Origin: Saccoglossus kowalevskii
Taxonomy: Eukaryota; Hemichordata; Enteropneusta; Harrimaniidae
Length of the DNA: 19,375 bases
Direction of reading: 5' to 3'
Assembly (NCBI RefSeq): GCF_000003605.2
Contig: NW_003116450.1
Span: forward strand, 274,882 to 294,256
How positions within the stretch are numbered: position 1 is the stretch's first letter; every line of letters begins with the position of its first letter. This document shows, piece after piece, positions 8,625-17,139 of this stretch. A program made the translations under genes and the position numbers. The notes under the pieces were generated by a model, which searched no databases, was not told the origin of the DNA, and saw only the letters and a list, made by a program, of their open reading frames with translations.

Positions 8625-8914
8625 AAAGCGCGGCAATCGTCGTGCTGCGCATGTGCGACATTTGTGTTGAACATTGATTTTCCCACAATCCAATGCGCTC
8701 TTTTAATGGAAATCACAAGTATGAGGTTTTACCTGGGCATGACTAGCATTAATTAACTCTTTTGATACCTTCCAATCACCTAAAATTACCTAATTAAAGT
8801 TTCATAATGTCTCAGTTTTTACTCGTTGATCTGCGCAACAGTCAAAGTCGCCATCTTTGTTTATATGAGAGCCATACATCTCGCACATGCGTGGCACAAC
8901 GACTACCGCCCTTT
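8625..8914. mobile_element. Inverted-repeat element, 290 bp
   Basis: The left arm at 8625-8658 and right arm at 8881-8914 are inverted repeats matching at 28 of 34 positions. Both contain CGCACATGCG or its complement. The arms are CpG-rich and the interior is ordinary AT-rich DNA with a GTCGCCATCTTTG word. This fits a small decayed foldback element. A paired regulatory module is possible, since the arm cores resemble bHLH or NRF1-type sites, although neither is an exact NRF1 match. Confidence 0.55.
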
Positions 8915-9272
8915 AAAATACTGACCTCGAAAATGTGACCAGATGCTCTGGATCTGTGTATCTAGAACAATAATTAGCTTGGGACAAGATCAACTTAGAG
9001 AAAAGGTTAAGGTTTAATTAACAGGCTAATTAACACCAGGATTCTAGATTTATTAAACTGATATATTATAACATGCTACTACAATGGTCACATGCAAAGC
9101 CATATGTTAATGTCCCTGCTATCTCAAACATGAAATAAATATTCTGCACAAACATAAATTTGCACATATATAAAAAAAACATGCTAAAAGATAGCTTAGA
9201 CTGCTTTCATAACCACTGTGCATGTGTATATCTAAATACTAAGTCTAGTAACTAGTCTAAGTATGTCTATTA
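8915..9272. other. AT-rich spacer
   Basis: No gene is seen. Short CTAG and CTAGTCTAA words accumulate near 9240-9265, just outside the next element. Confidence 0.45.
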
Positions 9273-9485
9273 CTAGACTGTCGACAGTCAGTCGTAACTA
9301 ATATTAATCTGTTATTATTAATAAATATTGAGTATAAACGTAATAAGCGTGAATAAATTGCGAGCGCCGGGACAGGAAGTAAAGTCCCTCGCGTGAAATG
9401 GTTAGCATTTCCCATCAAACGCCTTCGGCATTTGAATGTCTAGGAAACACGGTTACATTAGGCCTGAGGACTGTCGACAGTCTAG
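9273..9485. mobile_element. Element with self-palindromic 17-bp termini, 213 bp
   Basis: The ends are exact inverted copies: CTAGACTGTCGACAGTC at 9273-9289 and its complement at 9469-9485. Within each, GACTGTCGACAGTC (9276-9289 and 9469-9482) is itself a perfect 14-bp palindrome. CTAGTCTAA occurs on both flanks (9252-9260 and 9482-9490). The interior includes a CpG-rich patch near 9358-9430 with a CGGGAC/GTCCC hairpin. No frame codes for a transposase. A non-autonomous DNA element is the simplest reading; paired palindromic protein-binding sites are the alternative. Confidence 0.55.
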
Positions 9486-10184
9486 TCTAATACGAGTAAC
9501 TAAGACAAAACTACAAAAAAAAGGTTGAAATTATTGATGAAAATGATACTCATTTTAAAAAAGTTTTTATGTGAAGCTTAAAGCTAAAGTTATGCTTGGA
9601 CTGGACTGTACATGTAAACAGATAAAAATGAATTATGGGGTTCAGTTTATTGACAACATAATTTTAAATCCAGCGGTATGGTCAGTAAATACAACTATCA
9701 ACAACATTAGAAATGGAATATACCTTATAATCTATTGCAGGTGTATAAGGTTAGTGTCTGAAGCATTCAATAGATATATGAATTTGCATTATTGTACATG
9801 TACATGTATACTGTTTTCATGAACTGCAGCGACAAGCAAAACTGAGATAAGGCTACAATAAATGTCACGATCTCACAAATAACTTTAACTAGCCTATTGT
9901 GAGTCTGCCACACAGTTTGAATAAAGACAGTATATTGTACGGCACACAACATTATGAAAGAAACATTTGAAAACCCTTGAACCAGGAAGTGCAATAGTCT
10001 TTGTCCTGATTTATCATGACTCAAATACCGCCACACCCACATCTCAAACTGTCCTTCCACAGTTATAAGAATAATATATTGGAGGTCAGGCTATATAGGC
10101 AAACATTAGACTTGCATACAGACTCTTCTTTTGTTTTTGGTGATTTTTCAATAAAATATTATGCAAGTGTATAAATGACGAAAG
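9486..10184. other. AT-rich spacer, no gene supported
   Basis: Open frames on both strands (plus 9571-9822, minus 9767-10060) are rich in rare-looking runs of Tyr, Met and Thr derived from TACATGTA words and have no domain. A cluster of TACATGTA lies at 9797-9810. Confidence 0.45.
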
Positions 10185-10218
10185 CCGGGTTACCACAAAA
10201 CCCGGGTTACCGCGAAAC
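10185..10218. repeat. 17-bp tandem duplication
   Basis: CCGGGTTACCACAAAAC (10185-10201) is followed directly by CCGGGTTACCGCGAAAC (10202-10218), with two differences. It is a small GC-rich tandem pair upstream of the promoter-like region. Confidence 0.85.
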
Positions 10219-10379
10219 AAAAAAGAGACTTGAGTTCCATTTGTCTCTCATCCAAGACTCAAATGCACTTGTATCACTTTTTATCACAAGGCACTATAAC
10301 ACAAAATGAGAATGCTGCGCCCTTCGTTCCCTTTTTCTTTTAAAGCGCGGCTTCGCAATCCCAGGAATTGCACCAGTGT

Positions 10380-10413
10380 ATCATGGGAAATGTAATTTGC
10401 ATGGTCCGCCCAA
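10380..10413. promoter_or_regulatory. ZNF143-like motif, octamer and CCAAT cluster
   Basis: On the minus strand 10380-10396 reads ATTACATTTCCCATGAT, close to the ZNF143/Staf-associated motif known from vertebrate promoters. It overlaps a perfect octamer ATTTGCAT (10395-10402), and CCAAT follows at 10409-10413. Octamer plus Staf site is the usual upstream element of snRNA-type genes, and octamer plus CCAAT is common in histone promoters. The cluster lies about 540 bp upstream of the reading frame at 10943. I found no snRNA sequence downstream. Confidence 0.35.
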
Positions 10414-10942
10414 TTGCTTACATTTCAACTGAAGGCGTTAATTCCGTAAGCTAACATCGTGCATTACGCTATAATCTGATTTGAAAGGACTTGCTGAATC
10501 CCGTTGTTCGACGTTCGGCGTTACGGCATTGTAAGGTTCTCTCCGAATTGAGCTCATGCCTTTGCTTTCTTGCTACTAATTGTACTAATATGTTACAAGT
10601 GCGACCTTTTTATACAATGTATTTATTCATTCACAACCCGTACATTACGAGCGCGATGTATTCATACTACGTACTGTGCTATGCTGCCGTGGGTTTATTT
10701 ATAAATATAATGAGTACGTAGTTGCAACAAGTTATTATTAAAAATCTAAATAGACAAAGTTGTGATGTTGTCTCACACTTCTAACGTCCACTGTCATGAA
10801 ATCGTATTGTCCAAAAAGGGAAACTATTGTTTATACCCATTTGCACTTGTTTCCGGAAGCATAGCAGAACTTCGCATACTTGAAGTCAAGTGTACGTGTT
10901 TGGCTGGACATTTGATTGCACCTTTACCGTGTAACAGCCAAC
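10414..10942 (+). promoter_or_regulatory. Upstream region of the 10943 frame, with TATA motif
   Basis: A TATAAATA match at 10700-10707 lies 236 bp before the ATG at 10943 and could place a transcription start near 10735. The stretch is richer in CpG words than its surroundings. Two overlapping plus-strand frames (10491-10721 and 10762-11013) are open. The second reads ...VKCTCLAGH..., a weak echo of the first half of a SWIM zinc finger, but the closing Cys-x-His is absent. Whether they are upstream coding parts of the same gene or 5' leader is not resolved. Confidence 0.3.
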
Positions 10943-11372
10943 ATGCACAAAATAACGATACGTGTCTCGGAAGCACAAGAGGCCGAGGCGGAGGAAGAAC
11001 TAGATTTAGATGATAGTGGATTGGAGCCTGATCTGGTTGTTGAGAGAGTCGTCGGGCAAAACGAGTGTGGGTTGTGTCTTAGTCAACCTTGTGTGACAAC
11101 AAACAGGCAAGATTGGTTGGGAAATGGCCAGGGTCCGTGTGACAACAACGCTGCTATTAGGAGTCGTTTATTTCAAAAAGTATTGGACGATGCTCGGACA
11201 ACGAAATGCGTGGACTAACGAAAGATACATCCAGCGCAAGTCACAACTTATGATGGCTGATGACGTTGTGGTCACACAAAGAGAAGTGATGCCGGAGTGT
11301 GTTATAAGACAGATACGCGGACTGTATCCCAATCTCACAGGCGTGCCTTATATGAGTCATCTCTGGTACTGA
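10943..11372 (+). pseudogene. Frameshifted ORF, P2X7 intracellular-tail-like C terminus
   Basis: An ATG at 10943 opens about 77 residues: an acidic N terminus (EAEAEEELDLDD), then Cys42, Cys45 and Cys50 in ECGLCLSQPCVTT, then Cys66 in GPCDNN. Near 11171-11178, in TTTCAAAAAG, the sense passes by one base into the next frame, which runs 65 residues to the TGA at 11370-11372: FKKYWTMLGQRNAWTNERY, then REVMPECVIRQIR and YPNLTGVPYMSHLW. The last block follows the R-x-V-x-P-x-C-V-(3)-I-R-(2)-Y/F-P-(3)-G-x-Y pattern I recall from the cysteine-rich P2X7 intracellular domain and its stand-alone invertebrate relatives, which bind zinc in the cytoplasm. The usual WCxCGxC start is not seen and no channel part is present. 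It may be a pseudogene, a sequencing error in an intact gene, or an unrelated family. Confidence 0.42.
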
Positions 11373-11410
11373 AAAAATATGTGTCTTTCATTGATACAAA
11401 CGAACCAAAC

Positions 11411-11426
11411 GGCCCTTTTCAGGGCC
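11411..11426 (+). promoter_or_regulatory. Histone mRNA 3' stem-loop consensus match
   Basis: GGCCCTTTTCAGGGCC is a 6-bp stem with a 4-nt loop and matches the metazoan replication-dependent histone 3' stem-loop consensus GGCYCTTTTMAGRGCC at every position. The upstream flank CCAAAC also fits the A-rich flank of real elements. It lies 38 bp after the stop codon at 11370-11372, the usual distance. It acts in RNA, where SLBP binds the stem-loop for 3' processing and translation. No purine-rich histone downstream element is evident after it, and no histone coding sequence precedes it, so function is uncertain. Confidence 0.5.
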
Positions 11427-11813
11427 AACAAATATTACATTTACATAAACCCATGACTGACAGCCAGTTTGAGCAGTCAAAACGACTGTTTGAATCATGC
11501 TTTTCCGTCGCTTTTACGCGGAATTCACACTGACATCGCACCGAACTCGTAAATTAACATCGCAGTTGTATCGCGGACATATTCATGTTTGTGTACGACA
11601 TGAAAATAAAGCACCACAGGCGTTAAGATTGCTGAAAAGAGTGATTTTGCGGAGCACCCCGAAGAGTTGTTTCACGCTTGAGTGTCATTTGCATACTGAA
11701 AAGTGGCGGCCATCTTTCCTTTTATACACCCAGACCCGCGGTTTAACAAAAACCTTAATCATATTACAAAAATACAAATTAAATTATGTTTCTCATGATG
11801 GTATTTAGAGAGT
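11427..11813 (+). other. Downstream region of the 10943 frame, no further gene seen
   Basis: Overlapping plus-strand frames (11297-11533 and 11497-11808) show no recognisable domain. An octamer ATTTGCAT at 11687-11694 is followed by a YY1-like GGCGGCCATCTTTCC and a TTTTATAC word near 11720, a loose promoter-like grouping with no gene behind it. Confidence 0.35.
11605..11610 (+). terminator. AATAAA polyadenylation signal
   Basis: An AATAAA hexamer lies about 233 bp after the stop of the 10943 frame and could serve as its conventional 3' end. Such hexamers are frequent in AT-rich DNA, so this is weak. Confidence 0.25.
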
Positions 11814-11901
11814 GCTATAACAGAGCAAGAGGGAGCTGTATTCATTTTGTTTGTGTAAATTTAATGGGAGCTATAACATGGCAAGAGGGCGCTGCACTCA
11901 T
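11814..11901. repeat. Direct duplication of a 32-bp word
   Basis: GCTATAACAGAGCAAGAGG... (11814-11845) and GCTATAACATGGCAAGAGG... (11870-11901) are direct copies 56 bp apart with a few differences. The second includes AGAGGGCGC, the 3' half of a CTCF-type motif. Confidence 0.65.
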
Positions 11902-12535
11902 ATCTATACAGGGCCCTATAGAACAGAGTGTACCCTTATCTCACAGTGTAAAAAAAAATCCAGGCTTGTCTACAATACAGGAAATAAGCTACTTCAATCA
12001 CACCTCAACACAAAGTCAAAACATCTACATTTAATTTCCTTTCAGACTACAATACCTGGCAAAACAAGAATTCCTTTAAAATATTAACAAATGCCAAGGT
12101 AAAACCCATTAGTGATTTTCCATTAAAATACCATGATTGAAATCAATTCAAATAACTGACACATGAGGCTATAGTGACGCTGTCAAAAATCACTAAACAA
12201 ATTTCTTAGAATAATCTGATTAACATCTGTAAATGAGTTCAGAAAATTAGCTACCGAGGGTAATATTGAACATTAATTTTAGTTATATTTATTGATTTTG
12301 TGTAAAAATGTTGAAGTGACACATTAAACAGGACATTCATAACAAAAGTACATGACATCAAATAAATTGATGGGTCTTGTATAAGCATGTTTAATATAAA
12401 GAAACCTTAGACACATGTACCGTACAAGTTGTATGCGCTCTATCAGTGATGTATTCCCAATACACTCAAACCAAACACGGTATTTATTGTATACTGGTTC
12501 ATAAGAATATGACATTTTTTGACCATATATACGGG
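11902..12535. other. AT-rich spacer, no gene seen
   Basis: Only short open frames without features occur on either strand. A GGGCCC word near 11910-11915 is isolated. Confidence 0.45.
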
Positions 12536-12939
12536 GTCAGAGGTACATTACTTGGGGTTTGCAAAGCGCATAGTACTGTATGGTGACATCATGTCAAGAT
12601 CCCATTCAAGTCTCTTCTCGTAGATAGCGAGACTGAGGCTACGACCTTCTGACATGACATACATGTATATCAATGTTCAAGGTTTTTTGTAATAAAAAAA
12701 TAAAACATGTCTTGCCACTATCATAGTGAAAAAATGTAATACATCGAAAATGTACAGAAAATATAGTTCTCGTAATCCGTCATATCGTGGGCAGCTATTT
12801 TGATCCACCTGGACCACACAGTAACCTTGTTACCGCATTCGCATTGTTCTGAGTTTTAACGCTTATGCGAGAGCGAGATTGATCGGGATCTTGGTATCAT
12901 GTCACCGTAGTTGCAAACCCCAAGTAATGTACCTCTGAC
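12536..12939. mobile_element. MITE-like element with 29-bp perfect TIRs, 404 bp
   Basis: The left terminus 12536-12564 starts GTCAGAGGTACATTACTTGG and is matched by an exact inverted copy at 12911-12939. The homology continues inward with indels: GGTGACAT, CAAGATCCC and TCTC words recur in both arms to about 100 bp. CATATATA flanks both sides (12523-12530 and from about 12943), a possible target-derived word. No transposase frame is present, so the element is non-autonomous. The superfamily is not assignable from the termini alone. Confidence 0.83.
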
Positions 12940-13338
12940 GGACATATATATATAACATATACCTCATTTATGTTGAGATTTAGGTACAATTAAGCACTTC
13001 AATAACAGAGAGTACACAATTTTTTTGTTCGGACATACATTTTTGTACACGCTATCCACTGCCATTAACACATTGTCAGAAATTACTGAGAATCCGTAGT
13101 TGTCAATATTACATATTGATAATAACTATATGCCAATCATGATAAAACTAATATGAGGTTATCAGAAGAAAAGTGTAATGTATGCACAGTTAAGACAATA
13201 CCTTGAGTAACAGTGATTGCATTGACATAGTAGAGTAGGATGTGATCCAAGATACCCGAGTGCATACATGGCTTGCGGTATTCTCATGATACTGGTACAA
13301 GTAACCTCATTAGTATAATGTAAACCATCTTTATTTTG
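12940..13338. other. AT-rich spacer, no gene seen
   Basis: A minus-strand frame at 13162-13344 has no recognisable feature. There is otherwise only AT-rich sequence. Confidence 0.45.
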
Positions 13339-13428
13339 CAACAAATTTTCAGGAATTTTGCGAATCTGTGAAAATCGCCGCAGTTTGTAGCAGTTAAAAA
13401 ATTGTATTGAATTCGCAAAATTTTGTTG
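13339..13428. repeat. Inverted repeat, 90 bp
   Basis: ATTTTGCGAAT (13355-13365) pairs with ATTCGCAAAAT (13411-13421). Outside it CAACAAA (13339-13345) pairs with TTTGTTG (13422-13428), with 9 extra bases in the left arm. This is a small foldback or the core of a decayed MITE. Confidence 0.6.
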
Positions 13429-13639
13429 CCTCGAGTAGCGAACATTTCTAGCAACGAAAATTAAATGATTTTTTTTTCCTTCCTGTTTGTAGTAATAGAT
13501 TAGAGACAGAAAAAAGGCAGCAAAATTATTTACAAGATTCTAAGCTTGAGCGATTAAAACTCAGAACACCCAGTGTGTTGATCTGTAAAAATCACATAAT
13601 CACAGTTGAATCAAACATGCATGCTGTACACGGGATACT

Positions 13640-13738
13640 ATGAGGTTATTATGAGGATACCTCAAAGTATGCACGAAGACAGTAGAGCGGGAGTAGCGAC
13701 CGATCTGCAGCGGAGGTCAATGCACCGCCGTACTGTCT
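13640..13738 (+). repeat. 64-bp dispersed repeat, copy 2, with added hairpin
   Basis: 13640-13703 matches 1964-2027 at about 92%. Here, unlike in copy 1, the segment continues into an inverted repeat: AGACAGTA at 13677-13684 pairs with TACTGTCT at 13731-13738. This copy may therefore keep more of the parent element. Confidence 0.72.
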
Positions 13739-13760
13739 GAGTAAAAAGCCAAAAAACAAA

Positions 13761-13867
13761 TAATTGTAATGCAAATTAGGTAATTAATATGCAGAATTTT
13801 CACCAAAAAAAACTGCCAGAGCATGTAAATTTCAATGAAATCCAATGATTTTTTCTTGAGATATCAG
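13761..13867 (+). repeat. Octamer-bearing dispersed repeat, single unit
   Basis: The unit contains ATGCAAATTAGG (octamer at 13769-13776), TAATTAATATGCA, then TTCAATGAAATCCAATGA and TTGAGATATCAG. The same blocks in the same order make up the tandem copies at 18991-19375, and the opening blocks recur at 18096-18125. It is an unnamed dispersed family. Confidence 0.7.
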
Positions 13868-14075
13868 AGGACTTAACACTCGTACGTGTTACATGTACAC
13901 TATGTAAATACAGACATACAGACATAGTAACCACTTAAGATTCCCATAAAGCAAGCATGATGGGGACTACATTGCTTGCTAGTCATGTACATTGTATGTA
14001 CTTAAGATAACAATTATGTGAGGTATAGCCCCAATGTGATTTTGTGTTTGAAATAGTGGCTAACAAAATGTTTAA

Positions 14076-14354
14076 AAATATAATTTTCACCTAAAAATGC
14101 TTGATATTTGATGATTTTTTAGCACAAAAATGGCCGCCATTCGGCCATCTTGAATCAGATCAAGGAACAAATTGACGTGCATATGTTTAATATCATGTAT
14201 GATGTATGTGTGAAGTTTGATTGTGATTGGTCCAGGCATTTCTAAGATACAGGTCCGGACGCACGCACAGATGCACGCACACACGGACACACAGAGGTCA
14301 AAACATAAGTCTGTGTTCGAACGGGGACTAAATATAATTTTCATCTAAAAATGC
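14076..14354. mobile_element. 229-bp insertion flanked by a 25-bp direct repeat
   Basis: The 25-bp word starting AAATATAATTTTCA stands at 14076-14100 and again at 14330-14354, with one difference. Between them, 14101-14329 is a single unit of the composite-element family: an ATGGCC/GGCCAT hairpin (14130-14148), ATGTATGTGTGAAGTTTGATT, an ACGCACGC-rich tail, and the terminal AACGGGGACTA. The direct repeat reads as a target-site duplication. Its length would suit insertion by LINE-type target-primed reverse transcription better than cut-and-paste transposition. Confidence 0.72.
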
Positions 14355-14727
14355 GTCTTGAGAATAATAAACATGTAGTTACGTTGTACATGCTTTTCTC
14401 CAGCTGAGAAACCTTACAGAGCTACTCATTGACTTGTATGCATACTATATCTTACAAATCTTACAATGCCTCCTTGACAGACACAAGTAAAATTAGTATA
14501 TCCCAAAGCATCTTGAAAAAGACGTCAAAAAGAGTGAAAAACATTCCTGAAGTCTATTTTGTCATCTCACCTCTTATCTGTGATGTATAATATCAAGGAT
14601 TTATGAGATTAGGGTATGCAATGGTGTGATATGCGATGAAGATGTCACGAGAATTGAAGAAATTGTGATATGATCAGAAAATCACAAAACAATTAAACCT
14701 AAATTTCGAGAAACCATAATACAAACA
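14355..14727. other. AT-rich spacer, no gene seen
   Basis: Nothing recognisable lies between the 14101-14329 insertion and the second composite copy. Confidence 0.45.
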
Positions 14728-15563
14728 AGTCATTGAAAATGACACAGTCCCCGTTAAATGTTTGAAAGTTCTCTTTGTGCTCGTCATATTAAAGCGAAGG
14801 GGTTGTCGTGAGCGTGTCCTTGAAACTTGAGTTCCAAGTGGCGTATACAACAGATTGTTTATTTACATCAAAACACGTGTTCCTTGTAGTAGTAATATGG
14901 CCAAAAATAAAAACGGTCATTATTCGGCCATCTTTGATCTGATTATGAAACACACTGATATGTATATGATGTATGTGCCAAATTCGAATGAAAATGGTAC
15001 ATAAATTGTGGAAATATAGTAGTAAGGCCAAAAAGTCAGATGGCTGTCATCCTTGACTAGATTTTGAAACAAATTGTCATGGACATGCATCCTAACATGT
15101 ATAAAGGACATGTATGTGCCAAATTTGAATGAAAACTGACAAGATACCACATAAAATCTTTGATCCAATTGCGAAATAAATCGTCATGGACATGTATCCG
15201 AACATGAATAATCTATGTACCAAGTTTGAATGACAACACGGATGCATGCACGGACGGATGGACGCACGGATGGACGCACACACGGACAGTTGGAGGGCAT
15301 GTATCCTATAAACATGTATAATCTATGTACCAAGTTTGAATGAAAACTGACAAAGCATGTCCAAAATACGACATTTTCAAAAAACAAGATGGCTGCCAGT
15401 CGGCCATTTTGAATCGAATCGCTAAACCACTGCATGTGCATATGTCCCACATAAAGTACTAGGAACATGCAAAGAATGAACGGAATTGGTCCAAGAGATT
15501 CTGAGATATGACTCCGGACGGACACACGAACGCACGGACGCACGGACGCATGCACAGAGACTA
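14728..15563 (+). mobile_element. Composite dispersed element, copy 2 (0.84 kb)
   Basis: It starts with the same hairpin and CAGTCCCCGTT word as copy 1 and stays closely similar through the first 300 bp. It has lost parts of the internal units, for example near 15140-15160, where AAGATACCACATAAAATC joins directly to TTTGATCC. It keeps the body-tail-body-tail order, with tails at 15239-15296 and 15517-15556. The 3' hairpin has decayed to GAGACTAAT. It lies in the same orientation about 10.2 kb from copy 1. Antisense frames (14920-15168, 15184-15555) reflect the repeat and are not genes. Confidence 0.83.
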
Positions 15564-16928
15564 ATTAGTGTATTTTAAATTTCAGTAGTGTCTTTGCTTA
15601 TTCGTAAAGCATGCGATATGTGCATTTTTGAATGCTGCCAAAATCTTGCTCGTTTCTGTTAATGTAATCAAACATTTCCATGCAATCACTGCTACATTCA
15701 ATTGACTCACATGAATGGCTTCGCTTTCAAGCAATGGCAAAATCATGGCATCATACATGGTTATAAAAGTTGCATACCCATATTTTATAATCTGTGATGA
15801 TTTATACAGACAGGTACATGTATCATATCCATTATTTTGTCTACCCATTGTTAAATTCATGCGCGCAACTTCCAAAAAGGTACATGTACATGTAGCTGAT
15901 TACAATTACACTGCCTGACTGCATCTGGTTATCTGAATCACTGATATGCATATACATTGTACATGTAACAGTAAAATTGGCACACAGATAATTAGGGAAA
16001 ATTAGGATAATAAGGGAAAACTGAAGGATAGTTTTCTAGTATTTTGATCATGATTTGTAGTCAATAGGAAATTATGTTTATTTGGTTCAAAATTTTCACT
16101 TTTTTGTTTAAATACACAAAAAAACAAAATGTTGCATCTAGATTGTTTGTTGATTGTGGCCACTAGTGCTCCATGTTCAATATGACTACAAAAAAAACAA
16201 ACACAATAATAAGCTAAGATACACAAAAGGACATTACCCAAGTCATCTTTTCAACAAAAAAAAGCAAAACAAGCACTAGAAACACAAAAAAAAGTATATT
16301 TGAATTGGAAAAAGGAAGTCATTAAATTTAGAGCATACAGACTTGTGATTTCAATTACCTTGCAGCCTTGCAGGCATACAAATAAACCATTAGAAACCGT
16401 GTGTAAATCATTCACAACCATCGCAAGTGTCTGTAAGCCGTAGTACTGATGTCGCTTTTCTTCATTTTACATCAACAATTTAAATAAATAAATGTTTATT
16501 CGAAAAAGAATGTTCATAGTTGTATATTTTAACATTTGTTTGTTATTTATTCCCTCCAATTAGTTATAACATATCCCACCAGAAGGAATTGATAAATTTT
16601 AGCATGTGATGAATAAATTAAAAATACATTTGCAATTTTAATATCTTATCATTATACATTAACAAATATATATTATTAATTTAGATTTATCATTTCCTGT
16701 CCTGCTTAAGTACTTACTTGGGTTTGTTTATACAGCATCAACCAGGGAAATCTCAAGTACCTGCTTACAAATGTGCTTCACGGAAAAACTGTTAATGTGA
16801 GTGAGCATTTGTAAATACCTGTATTTAGCTTGTAAACTTCATTAAGAAATACTTGTATTTGATGAGTGAGCATTGAAGCCCATGTGCACTCAGAACTCAA
16901 AAGCCGCTTGGGCTGAAAAAATTGAATA
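15564..16928. other. Long AT-rich stretch, no gene supported
   Basis: Small frames on both strands (15582-15875 minus, 15715-15918 plus, 16002-16241 minus) lack features. TACATGTA clusters lie near 15881-15894 and 15960. The word GAGTGAGCATT occurs twice, near 16800 and 16865. TTTAGAGCATACAGACTTGTG near 16328 faintly recalls the head of the 157-bp unit. Confidence 0.45.
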
Positions 16929-17139
16929 TACTGTATTAAAATGACTTATTTTCACTGGGTTTAGATTTCGCTGATTTACCTTTTTAGGCATAATCAGTGG
17001 GTTTTAAATTCACGGTTTTGTCATTTAGATGTGTTCTATGCTAAATTTTACATATTCACTGGGTTTTAATTTAGCGCATTTTCCAGTCAGCCAAATAAGT
17101 AAAATTAAAACCCAGTGAATAATTAACCCCTTTACAGTA
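16929..17139. mobile_element. MITE-like element B, about 211 bp
   Basis: The ends are inverted: TACTGT at 16929-16934 and ACAGTA at 17134-17139. Inside them CACTGGGTTT near 16952-16962 is matched by AAACCCAGTG near 17108-17117. A third and fourth copy of CAGTGGGTTTTAA/CACTGGGTTTTAA lie in between. Length, ACTGTA-type ends and the internal CACTG words resemble element A at 4292-4496, but the arms are more diverged. Probably an older or related family member. Confidence 0.6.

Noticed and set aside
9571-10060. Open frames on both strands
   Set aside because: They have no domains, and their composition is explained by TACATGTA words and AT-rich sequence.
10765-11013. VKCTCLAGH as a SWIM zinc finger
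   Set aside because: Only the first CxC half is present. The following cysteine and histidine have the wrong spacing (C-x3-H), and the frame overlaps the start of the better-supported frame at 10943.
11171-11235. A short intron instead of a frameshift at 11180
   Set aside because: A GT and a CTAAC word exist, but the implied intron would be about 50 bp, and the bases it would remove read as sensible protein in the shifted frame.
11297-11533. KKYVSFIDTNEPNG as a second P2X7-like piece
   Set aside because: The resemblance to a short P2X7 segment is brief, comes in the wrong order after the stop codon, and spans the stem-loop at 11411, so chance is more likely.
15184-15555. Minus-strand frame of 123 codons in composite copy 2
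   Set aside because: It has the same cause as in copy 1, a repeat read in antisense, with no domain or start context.
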